From Mycobacterium sp. AZCC_0083 (GTDB taxonomy: Bacteria; Actinomycetota; Actinomycetes; Mycobacteriales; Mycobacteriaceae): 64,000 nt of DNA. Shown here in pieces: positions 34,303 through 42,372 of the stretch. The notes below the pieces were generated by a model that saw nothing but the letters and a program-made list of their open reading frames with translations, had not been told where the DNA came from and ran no database searches. Location: assembly GCF_014202335.1 (NCBI RefSeq), contig NZ_JACHGP010000009.1, positions 186,001 to 250,000 on the forward strand. The letters run 5' to 3'. The stretch's first letter is position 1. Each line of letters opens with the position of its first letter. Position numbers and translations under genes: made by a program.

Positions 34303-35238
34303 TCAGCCAAGCACCCATTCGAACGCCGCGGCCTTCGAGTGTGCTCCCTGCACGGTGCGGGATCGGTTGGGCTCGTCGACGTCGGCAAGGAGCCGCCCGG
34401 TGGTGTGCACCAAGGCGGACAGCGTGTCAGGGGTGAACCAGTCGGGCCGCAAGGCGAACAGCAGATCCTCCGTCGAGGTGTTGCCGCTCGCGCCAGGCGC
34501 GAACGGACATCCACCTAGGCCACCGAGGGAGCCGTCGACCATCGTTGCACCGGCGTCGATGGCGGCCAACGTGTTCGCCACGCCAAGCCCCCACGTATCG
34601 TGCCCGTGAAAGACGATGCGGCGCTGGGGTGTCGACTCACGCACCGCCGTGACGAGGTCGGTGACCTGAGTGGGCACGGCCTGGCCGAGGGTGTCACACA
34701 GCACGATGTCGGCCGCACCTTCGGCGCGGGGGTCGGACGCGATGTCCAGCACACGCTGCGGATCCACGGGGCCGTCGAATGGGCACGTGAACGCCGTGGC
34801 GATGCATAGTTGGATCTCGCCGTGTAGGTCGTTCGCGATCCGTACCGCATCCGGCATGGCGGCGAGGCTGTCGTCGGTGGTGCGGCCGATGTTGGCCAGG
34901 TTGTGGGCATCCGACGCGGAGAAGCAGTACTGGAAGTTGCGCGCACCCGCGGCCGCCGCCTTCTCGACGTGGCGGGGAGTGGCCACCCAGATCCAGCACC
35001 TTGCCAATTCATCCAGGGTCAGTGCGGCGAGCACCTCCGCCGTGTCCGCAAGCGGCGGAACGAGATCCGCGCGCGCCATGGACCCGATCTCGAGAGCGGG
35101 CACACCGAGCGCGAGCAGCGTTCGGATGATCCCGACCTTGCTCTCGGTTCCCAACAGCTTGCCGGTGAGCTGTAGCCCATCCCGCAGCGTCACGTCACGC
35201 AGCGCGACGCCGGTGGCGTAGGGACGCGACGCGGTCAT
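34303..35238 (-). CDS. HMG-CoA lyase-like enzyme
   Basis: A 311-residue HMGL-like TIM barrel that cleaves a 3-hydroxy-3-methylacyl-CoA or related CoA ester. DVTLRDGLQL carries the metal-binding Asp and catalytic Arg, FHGHDTWGLGVAN the metal His-x-His, and GLGGCPFAPGASGNTSTEDL the loop with the catalytic Cys seen in true HMG-CoA lyases. True HMG-CoA lyase products are acetoacetate and acetyl-CoA. The ATG overlaps the stop of the CoA-transferase gene (ATGA), so the two steps are probably consecutive. Confidence 0.88.
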   Translation of the reverse strand: MTASRPYATGVALRDVTLRDGLQLTGKLLGTESKVGIIRTLLALGVPALEIGSMARADLVPPLADTAEVLAALTLDELARCWIWVATPRHVEKAAAAGARNFQYCFSASDAHNLANIGRTTDDSLAAMPDAVRIANDLHGEIQLCIATAFTCPFDGPVDPQRVLDIASDPRAEGAADIVLCDTLGQAVPTQVTDLVTAVRESTPQRRIVFHGHDTWGLGVANTLAAIDAGATMVDGSLGGLGGCPFAPGASGNTSTEDLLFALRPDWFTPDTLSALVHTTGRLLADVDEPNRSRTVQGAHSKAAAFEWVLG

Positions 35239-36485
35239 GCGACACCCCTCGCCGGGATGCTCCTCGGGCCCGCCAGCCTGTCGAGTTCGGCTTCGGTCAG
35301 TGACGACAGCGACGACAGCACGTCGCGGGTGTGCTCCCCCAGGTCCGGCCCCACCGTCCGGATGGGAAGCGACGCGCCACCGACGACGGGCACGATACCG
35401 GTGAATCCGACGGACTGTTCTCCGTCGCCGGTCTCTACGTCGAAGACTTGAATCATGTTGCGCGCCTTGTACTGCTCGTCCGCACAGATGTCAGCGGCGG
35501 TGTAGATGGGGCCGCTGGGCACCCCCGCGCCGCCCAGCAGGGCGAGCGCCTCGTCGCGGGAGTGTCGCCGCGTCCAACCGGCGATGACGTCGTCGAGTTC
35601 GTCGCGGCGTCGCCACCGGCCCGCATTGGTCTGCAGGTCGGGATCGTCGGCGAGATCGTCGCGCCCGATGAGACGCATGTAGCGCCCGAAGATCCCGTCA
35701 CCGTTGCCTGCAACCACGATGCTCGTACCGTCGCTGCACGGGTATGCGTTGCTTGGGGCGATGCCCTCCATGCGACCGCCAACGCGCTGCCGGGTGACGC
35801 CGTATGCGAGGTGGTCGGGCACCAGCGACTCCATCACCGAGAGCACCGACTCATTGAGGGCGATGTCGATGACGCGATGTGCCAGTGGAACTTCGGCCAC
35901 GCGATTGCGATGGAGCAGCGCCATCACGGTGCCGAACGCCGCGTAGATCCCTGCGATCGAATCCCCGATCGACACTCCCACCCGCACCGGTGGTCGGTCG
36001 GGGTCGCCGACCAGTTCGCGCAGACCGCCGACCGCCTCGGCGACCGCGGCGAATCCGGGTCGGCCTGCCATCGGACCCGTCTGCCCGAACGCGGAGATCC
36101 GGGTGATGACGAGGTCGGGGTTGGCCCGGTCCAGTTCCTCGGGGCCCAATCCCCAGCGCTCCAGAGTGCCCGGTCTGAAGTTCTCAAGGAGTACGTCGGA
36201 CTGCCGGACGAGGTCCAGCACGATGCGCCTGCCCTCGTCGGTCTTCAGGTCCAGCACAACGGATTTCTTGTTGCGGTTGATCGCGCGGTACAGCATCGAC
36301 GTGTCGCCGCCGTAGAGTCGCCAGTTGCGCAGTTCGTCGCCGGTCACCGGCCGTTCGACCTTGATCACCTCGGCGCCGAAGTCGGCGAGCATGCGGCCTG
36401 CCGTCGGCGCGGCGATGTAATTGCCGAGTTCGAGCACTCGGATACCTGCCAGTGGTCGGTAGTCGGCGAAGTCTTCGGGATTCAT
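35235..36485 (-). CDS. Class III CoA-transferase (CaiB/BaiF family)
   Basis: A 416-residue transferase. The opening PLAGIRVLELGNYIAAPTAG and MLADFGAEVIKVERPVTGDE, then NKKSVVLDLKTDEG, are family hallmarks. The active-site region is RISAFGQTGPMAGRPGFAAV. Relatives move CoA between succinate and C5-C6 dicarboxylates such as glutarate, itaconate, citramalate or HMG. With the lyase fused by an ATGA overlap and a GntP-type permease upstream, activation of an imported hydroxy-dicarboxylate before cleavage is likely. It follows the permease by 25 bases. Confidence 0.88.
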   Translation of the reverse strand: MNPEDFADYRPLAGIRVLELGNYIAAPTAGRMLADFGAEVIKVERPVTGDELRNWRLYGGDTSMLYRAINRNKKSVVLDLKTDEGRRIVLDLVRQSDVLLENFRPGTLERWGLGPEELDRANPDLVITRISAFGQTGPMAGRPGFAAVAEAVGGLRELVGDPDRPPVRVGVSIGDSIAGIYAAFGTVMALLHRNRVAEVPLAHRVIDIALNESVLSVMESLVPDHLAYGVTRQRVGGRMEGIAPSNAYPCSDGTSIVVAGNGDGIFGRYMRLIGRDDLADDPDLQTNAGRWRRRDELDDVIAGWTRRHSRDEALALLGGAGVPSGPIYTAADICADEQYKARNMIQVFDVETGDGEQSVGFTGIVPVVGGASLPIRTVGPDLGEHTRDVLSSLSSLTEAELDRLAGPRSIPARGVA

Positions 36486-36510
36486 GATTTCTTCCAGGGG
36501 TCGAGAGCGA

Positions 36511-37911
36511 TCAGAACGCCAGTGACAGCGGCAGGATCAGCAGGATCGCCACTACAGAGGCCACCGACACCCCGACCGAGCAGGTCTTCAACGCGCCGCG
36601 GGTGGTCTGGCCCATCAGCGACTGCAGGAGCCAGAACGTGTTACTGGTGACGTGCACGAGGAACAGCGACCCCGCACCGGCGGCCAGGGCGATCAGCACG
36701 GGGTCCAGTCCAATGATCGGCGCGACCGGCGCGAGGATGCCCGCGGACGTGATCGCGGATATCGTCACCGACCCGACGGCGACGTGCAGGATCGCCGCGA
36801 TCAACCAGACCATGAGCAGCGGCGCGGCGTGGGTGGCCGTGAAGTACTCACCGAGGATGTCGCCAAGTCCGGTCGCCTTGATGGTCGCGGCAAGTGATCC
36901 GCCGACGCCGGTGAGGATCAGGATCTGCCCGCTCTCCTTGAATCCGGTGGCGATGGCCTTCTCGATCGCGCTGGCGCCCAACGCATAGCGGCCGACGAAG
37001 CTGGTACCGACGAGCCCGATCAACAGCGCGATCACCGGTGAGGACACGAACTCGACCACCGGATTGTGGATGTCGCCGGCGTCCAGAATGGCCCCGGCGG
37101 CGATCAGCGCCAACGAGGACAGCAGCGGCGCGAACAGGACCAGCAGGGGCGTCTCGGCGCGGACGGCGATTGCAGGCTTGGTGGCGACACCTCCGGCGCC
37201 TTGGCTGCCGTCAACCGGCTCCTGGTCGGCGGCGAATTCGGTTGCCTCATCGTCAGATCCGAGGAACTCCTGCTCGTCCCGGTCGGGATCCCACCAGCCG
37301 TGGTTGAACAGGAAGGACATGATCGCCACGGAGATCGCGACAGTGGGGATGACGAGCAGCACGCCGAACATCAGCATCTTGCCGAGCGGTACGCCGAGCA
37401 GCCCGGCGAGGGCCAGGGCGCCGACGCCCGGCACGGTAAGCACGATGCCGCACTCGAGGCCGATGGCCATGGCCGTGGCCATCCGCGCGGTTCCGTTCTT
37501 GCCGACCTTGCCGGCCAGGCTGCGGGCCAGCGGCGCCGAGATCACCAGGAGCACGTCCAGAAAGATCGATTGAAGGAGGGTCGCGATGGTGAGGGACAGC
37601 GCGTATGGCATGCGCTTGGCGCCGAAGACGCGCAGAAGCGCCTCTACCAGTCGTTGGATGGCGCCCGTCCGCTGGAGCATCGCGCCCATCAGGACGCCGA
37701 ACGCGATCAGCAGCCCGACCTCGGCCATGATGTCGCCGAATCCGGTCATGATCGAGTCGATCGTCTTCTTGACGCCGAGTCCGGTCGCCAACCCGAGGTA
37801 GGAAGAACCGATGACGAGCGAGACCACCGGATTGAACTTGAATCGCACGATCATCACCACGACCGCGACGATCGCAATCGCGGTGTGGGTCATGACAGCC
37901 ACCTCTGACAT
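36511..37911 (-). CDS. GntP/CitM-type carboxylate permease
   Basis: A 466-residue secondary transporter of the GntP-like ion-transporter superfamily with about 12 membrane helices. RFKFNPVVSLVIGSSYLGLA and LLIAFGVLMGAMLQRTGAIQ lie in the N-half. A hydrophilic loop with DPDRDEQEFLGSDDEATEFA sits between the halves. TGVGGSLAATIKATGLGDIL and VTSNTFWLLQSLMGQTTRGA lie in the C-half. Family members import gluconate or other hydroxy-acids with protons. It is the first gene of the permease - CoA-transferase - lyase operon. A palindrome overlaps its presumed -10. Confidence 0.88.
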   Translation of the reverse strand: MSEVAVMTHTAIAIVAVVVMIVRFKFNPVVSLVIGSSYLGLATGLGVKKTIDSIMTGFGDIMAEVGLLIAFGVLMGAMLQRTGAIQRLVEALLRVFGAKRMPYALSLTIATLLQSIFLDVLLVISAPLARSLAGKVGKNGTARMATAMAIGLECGIVLTVPGVGALALAGLLGVPLGKMLMFGVLLVIPTVAISVAIMSFLFNHGWWDPDRDEQEFLGSDDEATEFAADQEPVDGSQGAGGVATKPAIAVRAETPLLVLFAPLLSSLALIAAGAILDAGDIHNPVVEFVSSPVIALLIGLVGTSFVGRYALGASAIEKAIATGFKESGQILILTGVGGSLAATIKATGLGDILGEYFTATHAAPLLMVWLIAAILHVAVGSVTISAITSAGILAPVAPIIGLDPVLIALAAGAGSLFLVHVTSNTFWLLQSLMGQTTRGALKTCSVGVSVASVVAILLILPLSLAF

Positions 37912-37983
37912 TGGCTTTCCTTCCGTCGCGCCGTGCGTCTCGAATCACGTCGACACTGGCGTGTGACGCCCAACACGTCAACA

Positions 37984-38019
37984 CTCATATTATGAGCACA
38001 TACCCACAATGTAGGTCAA
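37984..38019 (-). promoter_or_regulatory. Promoter and operator upstream of the GntP permease
   Basis: On the minus strand TTGACC (38019 to 38014) and CATAAT (37994 to 37989) form a plausible -35 and -10 with a 19-base spacer. The -10 lies inside the perfect palindrome CTCATA-T-TATGAG (37984-37996), a likely repressor site for the flanking TetR or the IclR regulator. The transcript would have a leader of about 70 bases. Confidence 0.5.
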
Positions 38020-38026
38020 GTGTCGT

Positions 38027-38572
38027 TTACGGCGCCATCGTGGGCGCGACGAAGCGGCGCACCACCGCCTCCTCCGCGGCAGCGTCTCCGATTGGCCAGA
38101 AGAGCAACGCAAGCACCACCCGGACGACCCACCCGGCCGCCGTGGGATCGTCGACCGTCAGCCCGCTGAGTTCGGCCGCGGCGGCGGCCAGCCGGGGCGA
38201 CTGAAGCAACGAGCGGTTCACGTTGTCCGTCCCCGGCGGCACCTCGAGCAGCGTCGAGGCAACGACATCGGCGCGAATCACGGTCAATGACACCAGAATT
38301 GCCTGGACCACCCGCTCCTCGCCGTCGAGTCCATCCACTGCAGCCGCCACTTCCGCCCCGATTCGCGCGATGGACCGGGCGAGCACCCCGTCGCGGAGCT
38401 GACGCTTCCCGCCGACATGCCGGTAGACGGTGGCACGCGAACATCCGACCCGTGCCGCGATGTCGTCGATGCTCAAGCGATCGAGACCGTGCAGCGCAGC
38501 CGACTCCCCCGCGGCGGCGTAGATCCGCTCGGTCGCCAGTTCCGTGCGATCTCCGCCTGCCAGCCAGTCCAT
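38027..38572 (-). CDS. TetR-family transcriptional regulator
   Basis: A 181-residue regulator. The DNA-binding domain spans about residues 13-60 with SIDDIAARVGCSRATVYRHV. The C-terminal domain has no recognised ligand signature. It is on the same strand as, and 115 bases upstream of, the permease operon, so it may regulate it or simply be its neighbour. The ATG at 38570-38572 opens MDWLAGGDRTELATERIY. Confidence 0.85.
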   Translation of the reverse strand: MDWLAGGDRTELATERIYAAAGESAALHGLDRLSIDDIAARVGCSRATVYRHVGGKRQLRDGVLARSIARIGAEVAAAVDGLDGEERVVQAILVSLTVIRADVVASTLLEVPPGTDNVNRSLLQSPRLAAAAAELSGLTVDDPTAAGWVVRVVLALLFWPIGDAAAEEAVVRRFVAPTMAP

Positions 38573-38710
38573 GGCTTGAGACTATCTGATTGATTTGTCG
38601 CATCTTGCGACACAATTCCGTGGCGGTCTCCGGTCGACGCTGCTCAGAACCCCGAGTGAGACGCGGTCCGTTGGGCGCGGGCCGGGGCGTTTCTCAATTC
38701 CACGAATCGC

Positions 38711-38745
38711 TTGACACCACCGATTGACCAGCTAAAACTCAAGGG
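38711..38745 (+). promoter_or_regulatory. Cytochrome P450 promoter, probably leaderless
   Basis: TTGACA (38711-38716) is a perfect -35. TAAAAC (38733-38738) is a fair -10 after a 16-base spacer. Transcription should start at about 38745-38746, the G of the GTG start codon, giving a message without a leader. There is no convincing Shine-Dalgarno in front of that codon, which agrees. Confidence 0.55.
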
Positions 38746-39945
38746 GTGCAAGCTATTTCGGAGCTGTTCGACCCGGCCGTGGTAGAAGACCCGTACCCCT
38801 TCTACGCCGAACTGCGCCGCCACAGCCCGGTGCATCGGATTCCTGGCACCGAATTCTTCCTGGTCTCCACCTGGGATGCCGTGCACGAAGCGACGGCACG
38901 CGTCGACGACTTCTCCTCGAACCTCACTGCCGCCCTCGTGCACCAGGGTGACGCCATCACGGTGTTCGACATGGACACCGCCGGCTCGGCAGGCCACGTG
39001 CTGGCCACTGCCGACGACCCGCACCACGCCGACGAACGCAAGCTGGTGCTGCCGGGACTGGTGGCCAAGCGGATCCGCGCACTCGAGCCGTTCATCGAGC
39101 AGACCGCTCAGCGACTGTGGACCGAGACTGCGCTCGACGGCGGCGTCGAGTGGATGTCGGCGATGGGCGACCGGCTGCCAATGACGTTGGTGGCCAAGCT
39201 GATCGGACTCCCCGAGGACGACGTGCCCCGGCTCGTCGAGTGGGGCTACGGCAGCACCGAACTGCTCGGCGGCGTCCTAGCCGAGGGACGGCTGCCCAAA
39301 GCCGTCGATGCCGCGATCCAACTGGCCGGCTACCTGCACGGCGCCTTCGAAGCCGCCCGGCGTGTCCCCGGCGGCGACCTGCTCGGTGATCTGGCCGCGG
39401 CGGCCAACGGCGGCGACGTCGAACCGCATGTCGCGGTGCTGATGCTCGTGCAACTGGTCGGGGCGGGCGGCGAGTCCACCGCCGGTCTGATCGGCAACGC
39501 CGCACGGCTGCTGTCCACCCACCCCGAAACCCAGGTCGCCGTGCGGGCAGATCCTGCGCTGATGTCCGCGCTGCTGGAGGAGACGCTGCGCCTGGAGTCA
39601 CCGTTCCGGGGACACCACCGTCACGTCCTCGCCGACACGGTGCTCGCAGGCACGGACCTGCCCGCTGGCGCGCATCTGCTACTGCTCTGGGGGGCCGCCA
39701 ACAGGGACGAGGGGGCATTCACCGAGCCGGACCGGCTTCGACTCGACCGGCCATCGCCACGGGCCCACCTGGCGTTCGGCAAGGGGCTGCACTTCTGCGT
39801 CGGGGCGGCGCTGGCCCGCACGGAGGCCCGGATCGCGATTGGCACCTTGCTGGCGAACACCAGCGGGTTCGGTCTGGCCGAGGCGCAGTGGCTGCCGAGC
39901 ATCATGGTCCGCCGTCACCGACGGTTACAGCTGACGCTGGCGTGA
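38746..39945 (+). CDS. Cytochrome P450 monooxygenase
   Basis: A 399-residue bacterial-type P450 using external ferredoxin and reductase. The I-helix oxygen-activation motif is GAGGESTAG, the K-helix ExxR is EETLRLESPF, and the heme-ligand loop is HLAFGKGLHFCVGAALA with Cys351. No redox-partner gene lies nearby. The substrate is unknown. The short size and CYP-like ends are typical of soluble actinobacterial P450s acting on small lipids, terpenes or xenobiotics. It is monocistronic, with the DUF2469 gene convergent five bases downstream. Confidence 0.92.
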   Translation: MQAISELFDPAVVEDPYPFYAELRRHSPVHRIPGTEFFLVSTWDAVHEATARVDDFSSNLTAALVHQGDAITVFDMDTAGSAGHVLATADDPHHADERKLVLPGLVAKRIRALEPFIEQTAQRLWTETALDGGVEWMSAMGDRLPMTLVAKLIGLPEDDVPRLVEWGYGSTELLGGVLAEGRLPKAVDAAIQLAGYLHGAFEAARRVPGGDLLGDLAAAANGGDVEPHVAVLMLVQLVGAGGESTAGLIGNAARLLSTHPETQVAVRADPALMSALLEETLRLESPFRGHHRHVLADTVLAGTDLPAGAHLLLLWGAANRDEGAFTEPDRLRLDRPSPRAHLAFGKGLHFCVGAALARTEARIAIGTLLANTSGFGLAEAQWLPSIMVRRHRRLQLTLA

Positions 39946-39950
39946 CCGTG

Positions 39951-40256
39951 TCAGTCGGGCAGCCGCAGCTCGGGCTTCTCGACCTCTTCGATGTTGACGT
40001 CCTTGAACGTGATCACCCGCACCTGTTTGACGAAGCGGGCAGGCCGGTACATGTCCCACACCCAGGCGTCGGCGAGACGCAGTTCGAAATAGACCTCGCC
40101 GTCGGAGTTGCGCGGCACCAGCTCGACACTGTTGGCGAGGTAGAAGCGTCGCTCGGTCTCGACGACGTAGCTGAACTGCCCCACGATGTCCTTGTATTCG
40201 CGGTACAGCGAGAGCTCCATCTCGGTTTCGTACTTCTCGAGATCCTCGGCACTCAT
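39951..40256 (-). CDS. DUF2469 conserved actinobacterial protein
   Basis: A 101-residue protein nearly invariant in actinobacteria and always next to rnhB (Rv2901c in M. tuberculosis). It opens SAEDLEKYETEMELSLYREY and has ERRFYLANSVELVPRN and VWDMYRPARFVKQVRVITFK. Its function is unknown. It is acidic, cytoplasmic and has no membrane segment. The ATG at 40254-40256 is chosen to match the known length. The rnhB stop is 41 bases upstream. Confidence 0.93.
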   Translation of the reverse strand: MSAEDLEKYETEMELSLYREYKDIVGQFSYVVETERRFYLANSVELVPRNSDGEVYFELRLADAWVWDMYRPARFVKQVRVITFKDVNIEEVEKPELRLPD

Positions 40257-40297
40257 CGGTTCAGCGGTCCTTCTGTCGGTGTGGCGTTCATCATTCC

Positions 40298-41014
40298 TCA
40301 ACCCAGTTCGCCATGCTGCGCTGCCTCCCCGCCGGACCCGGCGTCGGGCACCCTATAGGGCGCGGAGACCAACCTTCGCACGTTGACGAACGAGTAGCGG
40401 TGCTGGCTACACGGCCCCAGTTCGGCCAGCGCGGCGGTGTGCGCCGGGGTGCTGTAGCCCTTGTGCTCGGCGAAACCGTAGCCAGGGTGGTCGGCCTCCA
40501 TCGCGACCATCAGCCGGTCGCGACTGACCTTGGCCAGCACGCTCGCTGCGGCGATGCAGGCCGCGGCGGCATCCCCTCCCACGACCGGCAGCGACGGCAT
40601 CGGCAGGCCAGGCACGCGGAACCCGTCGCTCAGTACGTATCCCGGCCGCACCGGCAGACCGGCAACGGCCCTTCGCATGCCCTCGATGTTGGCGACGTGC
40701 ACGCCGCGGCGGTCCACCTCGGTCGATGGGATGAACACCACGTGATAGGCCAGCGCGTAGCGGCGGATCAGTGGAAACAGCCGTTCCCGTTCGCGCTCCT
40801 GGAGCTTCTTGGAGTCGTCGAGGGCGGCCAGGCTCTCGAGCCGGTTGGGCCCGAGCACGCACGCCGCGACCACCAACGGGCCGGCGCACGCCCCGCGGCC
40901 GACCTCGTCGACCCCGGCCACCGGGCCGAGGCCGCCTCGGTACAGGGCGGATTCGAGCGTGCGCAGCCCACCGGACTTCCGGATCACCGCCCGGGGCGGC
41001 CAGGTCGCCGGCAA
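40298..41014 (-). CDS. rnhB: Ribonuclease HII
   Basis: A 238-residue RNase HII that removes ribonucleotides from DNA. VAGVDEVGRGACAGPLV gives the first catalytic Asp-Glu pair, LAALDDSKKL follows, and the later acidic residues are in YVLSDGFRVPG and DAAAACIAAASVLAKVSRD. The frame begins at TTG 41012-41014 (PATWPPRAVIRKSGG), which matches the mycobacterial N-terminus I remember. A GTG at 40985-40987 is an alternative. The frame remains open through the upstream 33 bp repeats as far as the lepB stop, but without a start codon there. Confidence 0.93.
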   Translation of the reverse strand: MPATWPPRAVIRKSGGLRTLESALYRGGLGPVAGVDEVGRGACAGPLVVAACVLGPNRLESLAALDDSKKLQERERERLFPLIRRYALAYHVVFIPSTEVDRRGVHVANIEGMRRAVAGLPVRPGYVLSDGFRVPGLPMPSLPVVGGDAAAACIAAASVLAKVSRDRLMVAMEADHPGYGFAEHKGYSTPAHTAALAELGPCSQHRYSFVNVRRLVSAPYRVPDAGSGGEAAQHGELG

Positions 41015-41016
41015 GC

Positions 41017-41115
41017 TCAGGCCCTCTGCTCTTCGCGCAAGCAGCTCATCGCTGCCCTCTGCTCTTCGCGCAAGCGGCTCATCGCTGCCCTCTGCTCTTC
41101 GCGCAAGCGGCTCAT
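41017..41115 (-). CDS. Putative 32-residue repeat peptide between lepB and rnhB
   Basis: The frame is ATG to TGA in exactly 99 bases and reads as three 11-residue units: MSRLREEQRAA, MSRLREEQRAA, MSCLREEQRA. TAGGAGGGCG precedes the ATG, so a strong Shine-Dalgarno overlaps the lepB TAG stop. The TGA is two bases before the rnhB TTG, so ribosomes finishing here could restart at rnhB. The peptide would be a charged amphipathic helix. Expression is not proven. The repeat may exist mainly as a coupling element, as proposed for MIRUs in M. tuberculosis operons. Confidence 0.5.
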   Translation of the reverse strand: MSRLREEQRAAMSRLREEQRAAMSCLREEQRA

Positions 41116-41119
41116 CGCC
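41021..41119. repeat. Three tandem 33 bp repeats (MIRU-like minisatellite)
   Basis: The copies are 41021-41053, 41054-41086 and 41087-41119. On the plus strand each begins GCCCTCTGCTCTTCGCGCAA. Copies 2 and 3 differ from copy 1 at one internal base (GCGGCTCATC against GCAGCTCATC), and copy 3 also differs at its last base. The unit is a multiple of three and fills the lepB-rnhB gap almost exactly. Copy number could vary between strains. Confidence 0.95.
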
Positions 41120-41122
41120 CTC

Positions 41123-41953
41123 CTACGGGGAGGTCTGCGGATTCACACTGCTGACGCCGCCCCAGCGCGACGGCGGCCATGCAATGAAACGCGCCTTGCC
41201 GATCACGTTGCCCACCGGCACGGTGCCCGCCATGGGATCACCGGTGCACAGCAGGCCGCGCTGTGCGTCGGCGGGCAGGTTGGAGCAGTGTGCGCGCGAG
41301 TCGGCGGAATGGGTGCGGTTGTCGCCCATCACCCAGAGCCGGCCGTCGGGGACCTTCACGGGCCCGAACTCGTTGCCCAGGCACGGGTAGATGGCGGGGT
41401 CGGCCATCATCGTCGTCGGGTCGAGGTAGGGCTCGTGCAGCTTCTTGCCGTCGACGGTGAGTCCGGTGGCGGCGCGGCATTCGACGGTCTGGCCGCCGGT
41501 CGCGATCACGCGCTTGACCAGATCGTTCTCGTCGGGCGGAACGAAACCGACGAACGACAACACGTTCTGCACCCAGCGGATGGCCGGGTTGTCGGAGCGG
41601 ATCGACTTGTAGCCGATGTTCCACGACGGCGGGCCCTTGAACACCACCACGTCGCCGGGTTCCGGCGAGGAGAACCGGTAGGTCATCTTGTCGACCATGA
41701 TCCGGTCGCCGACGCAGCCGGTGCAGCCGTGCAACGTCGGTTCCATCGACTCGGACGGAATCAGATAGGGCCTGGCGACGAACGTCAGCATCACGTAGTA
41801 CAGGACGACCGCGATGGTCACCAGGATTGCGGCTTCACGCACCGCGCCGCGCTTGCGTTCCGGCGGATCCGATGTCGCGTCCTCGACGCCGTCTTCGGTA
41901 TCGGCAGCGTCTTCGGTATCGGCAGCGTCGGTGGCGTCGGTGGATCCAGTCAC
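41123..41953 (-). CDS. lepB: Signal peptidase I
   Basis: A 276-residue membrane-anchored type I signal peptidase that removes Sec and Tat signal peptides outside the membrane. After an acidic cytoplasmic tail of about 35 residues with a duplicated DAADTE unit (two perfect 18 bp repeats at 41891-41926), one helix follows (AAILVTIAVVLYYVMLTFVA). The nucleophile Ser is in IPSESMEPTL, the general base Lys is in DLVKRVIATGG and box E is GDNRTHSADSR. GTG at 41951-41953 is the chosen start. Confidence 0.95.
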   Translation of the reverse strand: MTGSTDATDAADTEDAADTEDGVEDATSDPPERKRGAVREAAILVTIAVVLYYVMLTFVARPYLIPSESMEPTLHGCTGCVGDRIMVDKMTYRFSSPEPGDVVVFKGPPSWNIGYKSIRSDNPAIRWVQNVLSFVGFVPPDENDLVKRVIATGGQTVECRAATGLTVDGKKLHEPYLDPTTMMADPAIYPCLGNEFGPVKVPDGRLWVMGDNRTHSADSRAHCSNLPADAQRGLLCTGDPMAGTVPVGNVIGKARFIAWPPSRWGGVSSVNPQTSP

Positions 41954-42030
41954 GCCATCAGAGTAGCCAGGGCGATGTCTACCGCCGCGGCGCAAGAGCC
42001 CCAACGGTCACACCCGTCCCCGGTGCGACG

Positions 42031-42372
42031 TCAGCGCTTCTCCTTGATCTTGGCCTTCTTGCCCCGCAGCTCGCGCAAGTAGTACAGCTTCGCGCGGCGC
42101 ACGTCACCACGGGTGACGAGCTCGATGTGGTCGATGGTGGGCGAGTGCACCGGGAACGTGCGCTCGACGCCAACGCCGTAGCTCTCCTTGCGCACCGTGA
42201 ACGTCTCGCGCACGCCGCCACCCTGACGGCGCAGCACGACACCCTTGAAGACCTGGATGCGCTCCTTGGAGCCCTCGATGACCTTCACGTGCACGTTGAT
42301 GGTGTCTCCGGGGCCGAAGGCCGGAATGTCGTCGCGTAGCGACGCCTGATCGACGAAGTCCAGCGTGTTCAT
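42031..42372 (-). CDS. rplS: 50S ribosomal protein L19
   Basis: A 113-residue L19 at the 30S-50S interface. It opens MNTLDFVDQASLRDDIPAFG and has the core GDTINVHVKVIEGSKERIQV followed by GVGVERTFPVHSPTIDHIEL, with the basic tail GKKAKIKEKR. Its length matches the mycobacterial protein. The lepB gene starts 77 bases downstream on the same strand. A conserved extended -10 promoter lies about 155 bases upstream, leaving a leader of roughly 145 bases. Confidence 0.98.
   Translation of the reverse strand: MNTLDFVDQASLRDDIPAFGPGDTINVHVKVIEGSKERIQVFKGVVLRRQGGGVRETFTVRKESYGVGVERTFPVHSPTIDHIELVTRGDVRRAKLYYLRELRGKKAKIKEKR

Noticed and set aside
41021..41119. Possible short CRISPR array
   Set aside because: The 33 bp units are directly contiguous with no spacers, and no cas gene is nearby.
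41891..41926. Two 18 bp repeats as a regulatory tandem repeat
   Set aside because: They lie inside lepB and simply encode a duplicated DAADTE unit of the acidic cytoplasmic tail.
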